Notes under the pieces: generated by a model
The model's input: only the letters and a program-made list of their open reading frames with translations
Told to the model about the DNA's origin: nothing
Databases searched by the model: none
Shown: positions 47,336 through 59,914 of the stretch, piece after piece
Numbering within the stretch: position 1 is the stretch's first letter
Layout of the letters: each line of letters opens with the position of its first letter
Source of the DNA: Blastomussa wellsi
Taxonomy: Eukaryota > Cnidaria > Anthozoa > Scleractinia > Plerogyridae
Length of the DNA stretch: 64,000 nucleotides
Assembly: GCA_947652115.1 (NCBI GenBank)
Contig: OX393567.1
Location: 16,779,029 to 16,843,028, forward strand
Direction of reading: 5' to 3'
Program-made: the position numbers and the translations under genes

Positions 47336-50146
47336 GTTGTTTTGGGGACGTGAAAAACCAAACGCGCGCGCACCACAACATAGACAAACCGGGGCATCAT
47401 GGGAAACGTACTCAGCTCTCGACTTGATTGGCTCAAACTTAACCACGTGACTTGTTCGATCAGCTCAAGAAAAAACCGGCAAATGGGGTGAAATTGTGTA
47501 AACAATGCGCGATAGAACTGTGATAGATTCATTGATATATCGATTGCCTAATGAGGGGGCAAAATTTTATTTTCGATAACCTTCTTATATCTACTTATAT
47601 ACTTTTGTTTTGTACACCTTTTGGCGATACAGTACAGTTCTTCCAAATCGCTGAATATTTATCGCGCTGAAATACAATAACATATTAACAGGTGTTTTGA
47701 CAAAGTACGGTATTTTGACCCCTGGGTCAACGGACCCCTTGCACAACCCCCAATTGACCCCATCTCGAACTGTATCAGAGCTTCCATGATCCATAGAGTT
47801 CTTCTTCGAAAAATAAAAATCACCTAAAATCAAATTCCAATTTCTGAACGCGCGCCAGTGTGATAATCCTGTTCACTTACTTGAGGAAGCATAAAAGGTG
47901 ATATTTATCGGAACAAACAATTCGTAGTCCTGTGTCGTAATAGATTAGCCCATTGGCACCCGTGCCAGCCAAAACCGGCGAGGACGAACATTGCCCTTCG
48001 TTCCACTTCTGACGTCACCATCTTTGATTATACTCAATCTCTGCAGGAGGAAAAGTTCTTTCCAGTGATACCCAGATCACAGTGACAGAGTCAATTGAGC
48101 ATGAAATACACACGTAAATGCTTAGGCATTTGAGTGAAAAACTCGAGGAAAAATTGCCTCAACAACCCTTGGCTTGGCCAGAATTTCCTGTTTGGATGTC
48201 GAATTCTCGCGAATTTTTGGATTGAAGGCAAGCCCAGCAGAAGGCCAACAACTGCAGCAAAAAGATAACAAAAGGAGAAAAAAGGAAAAGCGAAAAAAAT
48301 AACAATGGAAAAAAACTAAATGCCTAACTTTGCCTTTTGCTCATGCCCGAGCAAAAATACCACAAAACGCGATGCTGAAAGACAGACCTGTTTAAGTGCA
48401 AATGACGTTTTGAAATAGTTACTAGCAGATTTAGCTCATAACTGAACATAAAATGTCACAAATGTCCAAAAAGCGTTTTTTCAAAAAACTCTCCTGGAGC
48501 TAATGTGTTAAATAGTAAAGCCAGTTTTAATGGTGACTTGGCGAATGATAGAGATGGAAAAATATTTTTTTAAGCAAACAACCGACCGGAAATAAATCTC
48601 TCGCATATTCGAAAAATCGACATACCTGATGTGATAAACAACTGCCAAATCTGAATCCTCTACCGAGAAAGCGTAATAAAATAGCAAGAAAATAAGCTGG
48701 AAACGGTATCCTTCCGAGGAGCATGCGAGCAAATTTAAATAAAAATCGATGTAATAAACCTCGATCGACTCACCGTCCAGACAAATCAAACTGGGGAATG
48801 GGCGCTGCAGAATTTTAGCGGAACCTGTTGCTATATCGAAAGCTTCCTGTTTCGGGACCGGTCAAGGATGGATGGAGGGGATTTTAGGGGGCCCGCTGGA
48901 TTTCGAAAAGAGTGGAAGGGAGGATAGTTTACCTAGACTAACATAAAAAGGGGTATGACCACATTGCCCCTGAAGAACGATGGGAATGGATGGGATATAC
49001 GTGGATTCCTAGTATCCTTTAGGGACGGGTGTGTGTGGGTTGGGGGGGGGGGGGGTATGAAAACATAGCAGCTGTGGCTAGCTGTAGGAAAATCAGAGAA
49101 TAAAGGCTGGTTTTATATCATTATTCCCCTCCCTATTTATATATTTTATACCTTACCTACCCCAGGTGATAAGTAACGACCGGTCCCTAAATGGACAGTA
49201 CAAATATGGACAGTTAACTACGGACTGCGGACTGGCTATAAAATATGGGCTAGTGTAGAAAATGCCGTTTAGATAGAGGACCAAGGCTGCAGACATGAAA
49301 TCCTGATTTACCTCGGTCAAATAACTGTCTTTTTGAAAGCTAATGACGCACTGAAGAGTCTGCGAAATCGTTCTAACAAGCGACAACGTGACACGTCAAG
49401 ATATTTCGTGTAAATAAGAAATGAGCCTGGAAGGGAATTTTACAACTAGAACAACAGGAAATTAAAGAAGCCTTCTTTCACCTTCACCTACTGAAACCTA
49501 CCGTCCTTGGGCCTCGGTGATCATAGGGCCCATTTTCGCATTCTCTTATGGCTCTGGGAACACATGATTTGATTGGCAAGAATCTAACAAATGGAATACA
49601 ATCAAATCAACAGTTTTAAACTTGTTTACGGCAAAGAAATTTTAAAACGGCTGATGTGGTTGGACTTGTTAGATTTATTCCAATTAAATAGTGTGTCTCC
49701 AGAGCCACTACTTTCTCGTGCTCAGGCCCAGGCGGTTGAGAGGAACAAGGGGATCTGGGGAGGGTCAAGTTGGAAAATTGACTGCGAGGGTCATTTCTCG
49801 TTTGCATCCACATCCGCAGTACTATATCAGAATCATTTCATATAATTCACATAAAGATATTTTATACGACAGACGGTGCCTTATCTGTTTTTATGTCAGG
49901 CCCCCGATGCTCAGTTTCCCTGTCCGTCATGTAAACGAGATCTTAGAAGATCTTAGGCTTGTCTTTATCATCCAATGCCCTCTCAGACGAATGTTGGTAC
50001 CAATTGCCCCTTTTGCATAGTGCCCAATGTAACTTTTAACAGACCTTGTCGTGGCGACGTTTGTATTCTTTCTGTGCTGCATTCTGCACGCCCTGACAAG
50101 GTGAGTCGTAATCTCCACGCATAACCGGCACTTCTTACTACTAGTA
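47336..50146. other. Unkempt 5' flank and gene-free sequence
   Basis: Directly upstream of the Unkempt ATG is GC-richer sequence with CGCGCGCGC (47370), a likely CpG promoter without a TATA box. Beyond about 47550 only AT-rich sequence, a poly-G run near 49041-49056, and unassigned short frames. Confidence 0.45.
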
Positions 50147-50239
50147 CTACCATTATTATTATTATTACCATCATTATCATCATTATCGTTATCGTTATCG
50201 TTATCGCTATCGTTATCTTTATCATTGTCATTGTCATTG

Positions 50240-50308
<69 letters not shown>

Positions 50309-50309
50309 G
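50147..50309. repeat. Compound microsatellite
   Basis: Runs of ATT, CATTAT, GTTATC, ATTGTC and TCA repeats followed by ATT repeats, about 160 bp with little unique sequence. Confidence 0.95.
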
Positions 50310-52696
50310 GTCAGAAATTAAAATCATTGTTTCCGTCATCTGCACATAACAGAGATATAAATAAACAGAAGCCTCCATTTGGCGCGAAAATATTTAACAA
50401 TTATCTTGCGAAATCGCGCGGATCGATTATCTCCTGATAATTGGCGGACGAGGCCGTAGGCCGAGCTGGCTAAAATCAGACTATATTCCGCAAGATTAAT
50501 CAGGATGTAGTCTATGAAAATACAGGGATTATTGCTGGACGTGCCTCAAGTTCATTTCGACACCCAAGAGGTACCAATGCACGCGTTTTTCATAGGGGGT
50601 ATTTACAAGATACCCGGGCGACTTTCGTGCCGGCACAAGTTCACTCCGGTTCCCTCTCATGGCTCTGTATTCGTTTACATGACACCACCACAAAATGTCA
50701 TACTTGAACGAGTCCTACCAGCGCGAGTTCCGGTTCCTGCACCGGATCGAGAGTTTCATCCGGTAAATCATTCTGGTGTGACTGTTTGTTGCTCATCCCT
50801 TTTTACGATAGATTTACATCAGTATAAAACTCGCCCCCCAATAAAAACGGTTTATGTAAACATGGTAAGACTTTTTCATCTCGCACCGAAATGAAAGTCG
50901 CGCCGGTATCATGTTAACACCCCCTTATTGATAAGTTCATCGCTGTTGCCATGGTAACCCACGTGCCATGCCCCAAAGCTTAAAGAGATAATATCAGTTT
51001 TACAGCAATTGCGAGTTCCTGTTTATTTGCGGTTTACCTTGAAATCATAAACCAAGACACCACCATATGTGGCGGCTGTAAAGGTTTTGAAATTGAACGC
51101 ACAGCTCTGGAAAAACGCGACTTTTCACAAACAGCATACACCCTTTTTAAGCCTGGTTCATACTTCTGTGATAATTTGTAAGCAGAAGCACAAAGAATGT
51201 TGACAGTTTCGAAACAGATTCCACAACCTCGTTGCTCTGTCCTTTCACTAGTTTGATGATGTCAGACAGCACGTGTGTTTTGGTTGTTTCGCACGTGTGT
51301 TCGACTCTTTCGCATGTGCGTTTTACTGTTTCGCACGTGTGAAGAACAAAGCGACAAATTTTGTTTGTCTTACAACGGTTTGCCACCAAAAGTTTACTTC
51401 GCGTGTTTGAATTATCTCACCTGGTCAAGAACGTCATAAAGAACTGTTTTCTGAAAAAGGTAGGTTTACACTGTTAATGTTTTTGAGACACACCCGTTTA
51501 TTATAATTAGCTAGACTGAGCTATAAAATGGAAATAACAAAACTCGAACAAAGACCTATTTTGGTTATCACTGGCCTTCTGTATTTTAATACAAAACAGG
51601 GATTTGGGACTTACGTCATTCAAAATGTATTTATTTCCAGAAATTGATAGATATTGTTTAGATTGACAGCCGAATTCTCTTCTTAAACCCGGCGCCAAAA
51701 AGCTTGCAATACAGGTGTGTATACCGCGCCATTTTCAAGAGTTGCACATGGTTAATTTTGCCGATTAACCACCCAAAAAATAGGTATCATATTGATTTCA
51801 ATGGGAGGGATACCTTTGATGGCTGACGGTTAAAATGTTATTTTTTGACAGTTGACCGTAAAGATTTTAAGCCATTGGACGTTTGACAGCTAGTTCTGGA
51901 TGGTTCAATTGAAGTCGTTTTTTAGTTGACGGGTAATTTTTTATGAGCAACAGGGTGGTTATACGACTTCCCACTGTACCGAGAACATAATTTGTTTTTC
52001 GAGTTTACATGTTTCAAAAATGAAAATTGCATTTCTTGCGTACCTCTTAGCTAGCCCATGACGTCTTGCTCTGATCTGATTTCTCCCAAGGCTATACCCA
52101 CCGTTGACTTGCACAGTCCCTTTGATAAATTTCATCGCGGTCTGGTTCTGTAGGCGCCGGGCTCCATGCTTCAGACCTACTCCAAGCCCGTGCTTTAAAG
52201 CCAGCGGTGAAGTAACACCTTTCAGTTTGCAGGAACAACTTGTCAGATCATAATTCCACATCGCCTCTGACATAGTTAGCTGCGTTTAGTCAGCTACATT
52301 TGAGAGAGAGAGAGAGCTTGGAAGGTAGAATCTCGATCAGTTCTATGGCTTTGGTTCACTGCTAGAGGTGGCTCGCAATACCGATTGAAGTTTTTATGCT
52401 TTCTGCACACTTGGTCATCAGCTGCCAAAATCAATACCTTTCCGGCATGTGTTTTTTGTTAGTAAACCGACCTCAGCTGTTTCCCTTGTGGTATATTTAA
52501 GTTTATTTTGTTTTATGCTCAGCAAATTAAGCTTATCCTTCAGTTTGAATATCGAATTCTTCACCTGTTAAAATATGTTGTAGCGATAAATTTTACTACC
52601 CAACACATTAATAAAAACAATTACGTGCTGTTCCTTTTAAAATTTTTTCTCACATAAATCGCAGTTGCCGTACGAAAAGGGATTAAGTATCTTAAG
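50310..52696. other. Gene-free, repeat-derived sequence
   Basis: GGCTAAAATCAGACTATATTCCGC (50469) recurs at 24291. 50620-50930 (GTGCCGGCACAAGTTCACTC, CGCGCCGGTATCATG) looks like a dispersed element with an incidental open frame. 51760-51960 holds short GTTGAC/GACGG motifs. A minus-strand frame at 51959-52273, with a possible donor at 52044, is unassigned. Confidence 0.4.
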
Positions 52697-53044
52697 CTGA
52701 TGTTACACGAGACGATTTTTAACGCAACGTTGTTGCGTTAAACGCTGCGCACGCACCGGACGATTGCGTTTTATTGCGGCAATTTGAGAGCGATTCAAAA
52801 ACCTATAAGATTGTTTCCCGAATGTTGTTGGAATTGGTTCGTGTAACACCCTCCTCGCTGACTTTTAACGGAACATCGCATGAGAATAGCACACGCTCGA
52901 GCAGTACGCATGCACAAAATGAGGTTGCGTTAAACATCGTCCCGTGTAACATATCGTTGTTGTTGGAACAAATTGTCTCGTGTAACAAGGATTGAAGATC
53001 GCCGTTAAAAATCTCCGTTAAAAATCGTCCCGTTTAACGTCACC
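52697..53044. mobile_element. MITE-like element, GATGTTACACGAGACG ends
   Basis: Left end GATGTTACACGAGACGATTT TTAACG, right end CGTTAAAAATCGTCCCGTTT AACGTCACC. Related internal pieces (GTTGCGTTAAACATCGTCCC GTGTAACA) make it a nested palindrome of about 348 bp. Confidence 0.88.
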
Positions 53045-55117
53045 TTTAAAGTTTGAAAGTTTTGTCTGGGGTTTTTGGGTGTATGTGAGAAACGCCCCCC
53101 GGGGGGTGGAGACGTAGCCTGCAATGACTCTAGCATCCCATCCAGGGGGGGAAGGGGCAGAAGGCAAGATACCGTACTAGAGCACGAAGATTTTGCGGGT
53201 TTTCATATTTGTGGACTTTACGGATTCCCCTCCCCCCCATCCCGATCCGAAAAAGTAAAATCCCGCAGAAAAAACTCCCGCAAAATTAAACGCTGGGAAA
53301 ATTTATTCCCTTAGTTCCAATAAAGAACTCTACTCGCTTTTCAGCTACTGGGGCGATATCCGGGGCGTAAACAAACGACAACAGCTCGAGCCTAGAGAAA
53401 CAAATTTTATCACTAAACAAACGACTTCGTATACATCGAACATATCTTCGACTCTATCCGGCATGTTTGTAACGTTTAATAATGAGAAGTGGAATTTACC
53501 ATAACTCACCTATGACCACCTTATGAACTCTTCAGCCATAAGGCACGTGAGGCTTTGACATTCTCTTTCCACCCACTTGGATTTGCAACTCACCAGGCCT
53601 TGGTAATGAAAGTTCAAAATATTAAGGTTCATTCTTTGTCAATGTTCCGCTGCTTGAAAGGAAAATAGCAAAATTACTGAGCTCCCAGCAGACTTTCGGT
53701 CACATCGAACAGCAATAATTTCTTCTCGCAAAATCCAAAAAAATCGCCAATCCGCAAAATAAAACTCACGCAAAACTTTCTAGCTACAAGGTACTCTCTT
53801 GAAATACAGGAAAGTGCAGGATGTTTATTGATCTGTTTTGTTTTAACCGAAGGAGGTTGGGCAACTGACACACAGCTGCGATCGCAGAAAACAGCAACAG
53901 GAAACTCTAGTCTGAAGACAGCGATGAAAACACTGTAGTTGAAGAAAAACTCCTTAGGCGTGAGTGCACGTGAATTTGAATGAAATCTTAATTAAGGATT
54001 GAGAAAGAACGACACCCGACAGTTGACCCCCCAAAACAGAAAGAGCACCCTAGGTTGGTAGGGGACTGTTTTGGTGCTAATTTTTAACTTCAAATTCCAA
54101 TTTTAAAACTACATTAAATCTTCAACATTTCTTGTTTCCCTAAATTCTACTAATCATTTGACAAAAAATATTCAGTTCTGTCCAAAAACACCACAGAATC
54201 ATCCCGAAAAATGTGCAGAAACTGACCCCAAAACAAACCGTTTAAAGCCTGGTTTACATTTTCCTTTTAGTTTTCATACACGCGGAGAAAATCTGTTTAT
54301 TGCGATTCACTCTTTTCTTTCTCGTCTACAATCTTCAGTCCTGTGATTTCCTCAAGATTGAGTTCCGAGAACAGCTCCCAACGTATGGCTTTGATGTTGC
54401 CTGAGTTAGCCTCATGGCCACTATTTTTGTGACAAATAATTTTCGCAAATTTCGCTATAAATTTCGGATCAGTTGTCGCATTAATTGCCCACTTCATAGT
54501 TTGTGATTAGAAAAAGAAGGAAATCTAAATCTACGTAGCTAAGGAAGGTTATTTAAGCAATAGACCACACTTTCTATGGGTTTATAGGGGTAATAACCCA
54601 CGGGGATGTTTGGGAGAACACGAGAAAAGTTTGTAAATCACGAACCGCAGGCGAGTGTTTTACAAACGTTTAGAGTTCTTTATTATAATTCAGAAGACGC
54701 GCGATTTTTCCATGGGTTTACCGGCACAATAAACCATAGCTGATTGACCAATCAGAGCGCGCGCATTGAGTTTGTTATCATATAAAACTTCATCACAAGT
54801 ACCTCTGTTTCGTACGACTCGAATCATACTGTAAAATACCACTTGCATACTGTCAAAGCTAAGGATATTTTCCGTGTTTTTTTTAAGACTTTCCGGGTGA
54901 ACTTTTGCAGGCAAGTGGACTAAGCGAATACACAAAACAGGGCAAAATTATGCAAAAACTTCCTTGATCAGGGAAATTATGCAATTACAAGAACGCGGCG
55001 ACCACAACATCTTTTAAGATGTTAAAACACCATTTTGCGAGTTATCTAAGTGGCGGATAAACTTATGCAATGGCCAAACGTTTTAAAACAACAACGTTGT
55101 TGCGATCATTCAGACTG
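53045..55117. other. Gene-free, repeat-derived sequence
   Basis: GC-rich scrap at 53090-53160; the block 54560-54750 (AGACCACACTTTCTATGGGT TTATAGGGG ... CATGGGTTTACCGGCACAAT) looks like a degenerate MITE. A 66-codon minus frame at 54297-54497 begins MKWAINATTDPKF and is unrecognised. Confidence 0.4.
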
Positions 55118-55215
55118 ATGACGAATGGCTAACGCTCGAAATGTCAGCCTCTTGAATCTCTTTACGGTGGCCAATTCACATTATCAACCCAGTTGATAAA
55201 ACCAAATTATGTTGA
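55118..55215. repeat. Dispersed repeat, inverted copy of the 22920-23010 block
   Basis: GGCTAACGCTCGAAATGTCAG, GAATCTCTTTACGGTGGCC and TATCAACCCAGTTGATAAAA are the reverse complement of parts of 22920-23010. Confidence 0.8.
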
Positions 55216-55493
55216 TGAAGAAAACACTCGAACACTATCTCTGGGCTGATAAGAGGATAAGAGACGTATTATGAAGAACAGCGAGAAGGTTCACTTACTA
55301 TTGGTCACAACTGTCATATAGGAACAAAATACTCCTATAGACACCGAGAGAAAAGAAAGCAACTTAAGTCTTCTTTTCCTTAGTACATTTTGTAAACAAA
55401 AATACGAGGACTTGGAAGAGGATTTTTCAAGTTGCGATTCATTCTGGTTCAATTTATTTTAATTACCTTTTGGTGGTTTATTTTGATAGCGTG

Positions 55494-55723
55494 CAAATCG
55501 CTTACGCTACCTCCCCCGCAAAGATGTTTTAGCGAACACAATCCTCTCCCCCTCAGTCAAAAATTGCAAAGCTGCCAAGCAAATCGCCCCACAAAGAAAA
55601 CAAGAGCCAAGAAAACCTTCATCGACCGGGATTGCGCCGGTCGCCATCGCCTTTTGACTGAGTAGAGAAGGATTGTGTTCACGAAAACATATTTTTTCGG
55701 GGGGAGGTAGCGTAAGCGATTTG
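55494..55723. mobile_element. Fold-back element with arms of about 70 bp
   Basis: CAAATCGCTTACGCTACCTC and GCGAACACAATCC / GGATTGTGTTCACG and GAGGTAGCGTAAGCGATTTG are complementary, with CAGTCAAAA/TTTTGACTG at the inner ends. Confidence 0.92.
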
Positions 55724-57657
55724 TATTAAATGGCGCGTAAATTTTGCCAGAAGGTGACGGACCGCAGCTGTTGCGCAAAAAAAAATATTTAGAAAAACAG
55801 CGAAAAGGAAGCTAAAATACTGGCTGGAAATCGTGTAGTTTTTCAGGACGCTTTTCAGGTTAGCGTATTCAAAAATTTACCAGCTGTCTTTTGAGTTGAT
55901 TTTGGTTTCGAAAAGGCGAAGAAGAGAGTTCGAAGCGATTTCGCTCAGCATGTACAAATCGTTTCGTGAAAAAGTTGCCTCCCTTGTTTATTATATTGTA
56001 ATTATAGGACAAAATTTGCATAATTCAGATCACAAAACACTAGCTCAGCACACGACAACAGTGCTGTCGCGTTTTTCAACTAAACGTAATCAAAACAACA
56101 CAGGAAACAGACCACGTGAGTAAGAACGTATCCTTTATTAATTTATTGATTTTCCTCGACTCTCGTAAAAGGGTCTCATATGAATGGCTGGGTACCCTGC
56201 ATGAAAACAATAGAACAAACAACAGGAACAATGCCCCTAGCCCTCAAAACAATAGGGGAATCCTTGTTTACAATATTTTCCTCATTAGCATATGCGATTC
56301 AGTTTCTGATGGAGCTACAAAAAAATCAGTTCTGAATACTGAAAGTTCATAGCACGATTAACTCTGCCAATGAATTTCAGCTCGATGTATTGAATTCTTT
56401 TTGTCTGACGCGGGTTTAAAAACTCAAAATTTTACAAAGAATGTATGAGCTCATTAGCGCTTTTGCCACGCAGAAATTTTGGAGTTTTTGAAAGACGATT
56501 TCTCCTTGAATGTTACACGCAAAGAGCTAAAAATTTCACCATATACTAAATTTCACTAGCTCTTTAACTGTTTGGAGTCCATTCATATCTAACATGTTGC
56601 CTTCTGTACGCCAAGCCGTATGCTAATGAAAAAAGGTAAACAATGACGTCAGCATGAATCCCCCTATAGGAACTGCTACACAGGACATGACTAGAGGACC
56701 ATACAAACTTGCGAGAGCTGCTACACTACTGCTTCTTTCGGGTTCTTATTAACACAAACGCGAAACGTCCCCTATAAATACATTGTATCCATTCTGTTTT
56801 TCAAGTATAACAATATTGAAAATCATAATTTCACTATAGCAGGATCTTCTTCTGCCTCCCTGCGCTTATTATCAATTGTTTGATGAAGTAATGTGACATG
56901 ATGCATTGAATTTTGCTATCTTATTCGATTAAAACAGGATCAATCATCGAGTCCCACACCACAACGACCTGCAAGGAAACCAGATCAAAACTTTTAAATT
57001 TGCGACAACTCAGGTTCTCTCACACTGACTTTTCGTTTGCGATAAAACAAAACTGATTTCAATGCATATGATGTAACAAATAGCTACCGTGAACTTCCGG
57101 AAGAAACGAGTCAAACACTAAAAAGTCAACTAATGAAACCAAAAAAAAGATCTAGGTTCGGATTATGAAAGCTTATAAAGACCTCGATGTTATCGAATTG
57201 TTTGTAAACTGCTAGGTCCACATCGAGGAAATACAGACTCGGACAACCCATTAAAACATTTTTTACATTACACAGTGTATTAACGTAGAAATTCGGTAAA
57301 ACTAATTTTTGAGCAGCCATTTAGACTGTTCTCACGGGCGGACCACCCAGTCTTCGGCCGAAAAGTAATCTCGCCAGAGGACGGCTTACACATGTCGGAA
57401 TGGCCAAAAAAAACCATGCGTGACTCAATTAAAATTTCCTTGAAACTTTATTAAAACGTAAAGAAAAAAGATGTCTTTAATATCTCCACTAGTGGAACAA
57501 AATTTCAACCGATCGTGTCTCAAATTCCAAACATCATTTACTTCACGCAAACGTAGGCAGGTCCGCCTGTGCTGTTCCTACTAGAACCTACACACCAGTT
57601 AACCAATGACAATCCGTGTAACTGGGAAGGCACTATTAAAATTATGCTTATACCTAC
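55724..57657. other. Gene-free sequence
   Basis: The block AACAAACAACAGGAACAATG CCCCTAGCCC at 56215-56244 recurs at 19362-19395. Missing 3' exons of the unrecognised gene may lie here or below; none could be placed. Confidence 0.4.
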
Positions 57658-59874
57658 CTCACGGTCTTCTTCTACATTTTCAGTATTTTCTTCACTTTCA
57701 TCATAAACCAATTCAAACTTTCCTGTCACGTTTCCGTCACCTACAAAAAGCGATTTTTTGGTAAACGACCTTTAAGCTGGCCTCCTGGACAATTTGCCAG
57801 TATGGACACTTTCATAATTAGCCATGTGGAGGCTGGGAATGCGCGTAACTAAGTGCCAACAGTTTTCCTACGACATGGGAAAACGGAATTCGAACTTCCA
57901 ATTTTGTTTTTTGTTTACCTACAACATTGAAAACGCAATTCGAACTTCTAGTTTCGTTTTTCGTTTACCCGGACTTCGTACAATAGAATTCCAATTGCCA
58001 TTTTCGTTTTTCATCTTCTGTTTTCGGAAGACATTTTAAAAACGGAATTTGATCTTCGACTTTCGTTTTTCGTTTCCGTGTTGTTATCATTGCCGTATTT
58101 TGCCTGAACCAAAAGAATGTCGGTGTCACAGTGATATGTGTATCCCCATACTCATATCACTAGTAATATGTGTATCCCCGGTAGGGATACACAAAACACT
58201 GAAGTTTTGTATCCGGGCCTTCAAATGTTACAAGGAAAACATGGCGGGTACTAGAGACATCTATTTTTCCGGTTCAGGTGAAAGACGGAAGTGACAAAAA
58301 CAAGGAAACGAAAAACGAAAATTGAAGATCAAATTCCGTTTTTCAATGCCTTACGAAACAAAAGACGACAAACAGAAATGACAATTATAATTCTGTTGTC
58401 CAAAGTCGTGGCAAAATGTAAAACGAAAATAAAAGTTCAAATTCCATTTTCAATGTAGCAGAAAAACGGAAAACAAAAATGAAATTTTGAATTCCCTTTT
58501 CCGATGGCGCAGGTAAACAAAAAACAAAATTGGAAGTTCGAATTCCGTTTTCCCAAGTCGTAGGAAAACGGTTGGCACTAAGGTACACGCATTCTGGGCA
58601 CGGATGTTTAAAATCGATTGGGTTCGACACAGGGAGCCCATACAAGCGGTGTGTCTGTTTGTATGTTCTAATTATAAGAAATGTATGGGAATATTGAAGA
58701 GTCTTAATATCGTACACTTATATCGAGTAATGGCTACAAAATAAACGCAAACTTACCTCAGGTGTTGTATTTTGTCTTTTCTGCGGCTCAAAATGGCGCA
58801 TTTAAGCGATTTGGAAGGTTTTGCGTTGACTGTTGCTCCACGTTATAAGAAAGAGACAAGGGTGGAAAGCTCGTTTTCGACTGCTTCAGCGCCAAGCCGA
58901 TTTTCACACTGAAATTGGAATCGCCTGGCTCCCAAATCGAGCACCAGATAAACTGAAAGGTCGAATCTTCTTTTCGTGGCATTCAATCGAAGATCCATTC
59001 AAAATCCGAGCGCTAACCGCCGATTAAGTTTCGAGAAATGCAGCTTTCGAAGCGACAAACATCCGCGGCAGTCCGTTCGTGTTCTTCGGACCAACCGTCA
59101 CGCTGTGTGCTCCACGCTGATTGGTTGATGCTAAACAAGACCCTGTTACAAATGACTCATGTGGGAGGGGAGCCAGGGACATATTCGCAGCGGCGATCCA
59201 TCTACTGACAAGTCTGGGGTGAGGTTTATGACGCGTGACCGACATGCTTATTTCGTCCCAAATTATAACATCAACTCTTTTAATTCTCTCTTCGACCAAA
59301 CTGTTTGACACAGCTCTTTCGATGACTAGATCGGAGGGTAGTTCAGCGGTCCGTTAACCGTAGCATGCATGCAATGTGGTTGTGCGAATCTTGTCCGAAT
59401 AAACACTGCCTGCAATGCCACTCGAACACACTACCTCAACTTTTTCCCTTGATCCTTGAAACGATCGAACATGGAACGCACCAAGAAAGACTTTCCAGTT
59501 CCAGCTTGCCCTGTCACGAGGAGATTGTGTCCTCTTTCCACAATTTTCCTCATTTGTTCAGATGTCAACTTCGATCTACGGGTTAAAAGGTTACAAAACA
59601 TCATTGTCACACGACACTATAAATTTATTTGTTTGGAGGCTGAACAGCACTGAAATAAAAATATCAAACAATAATTTCACATTACCTTGCCATTATGGAA
59701 TGAAAGAGCGCATTTCTAGCACAAACAGACTACATTTCTGGTGACGGCGAAATCAGCTTTACTCGCGGAAAATTTAGCATTAGAGTTTTCCGGTAAATAG
59801 AAGAAGAAAGAGTGGTGTCGTGTCTGGTTTAGGTCACGCGTCATAAACCTCACCCCCGACTTGTCAGTAGATGG

Positions 59875-59914
<40 letters not shown>

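Noticed and set aside
48508..48789. Minus-strand frame of 93 codons
   Set aside because: Aromatic-rich text without motifs in AT-rich DNA; resembles no protein family.
50225..50378. Ser/Leu or Met/Ile homopolymer-like peptides
   Set aside because: Direct translation of the trinucleotide microsatellite.
50514..50894. Open frame of 126 codons on the plus strand
   Set aside because: No known domain, and its surroundings recur elsewhere (24291); it looks like a frame inside a dispersed element.
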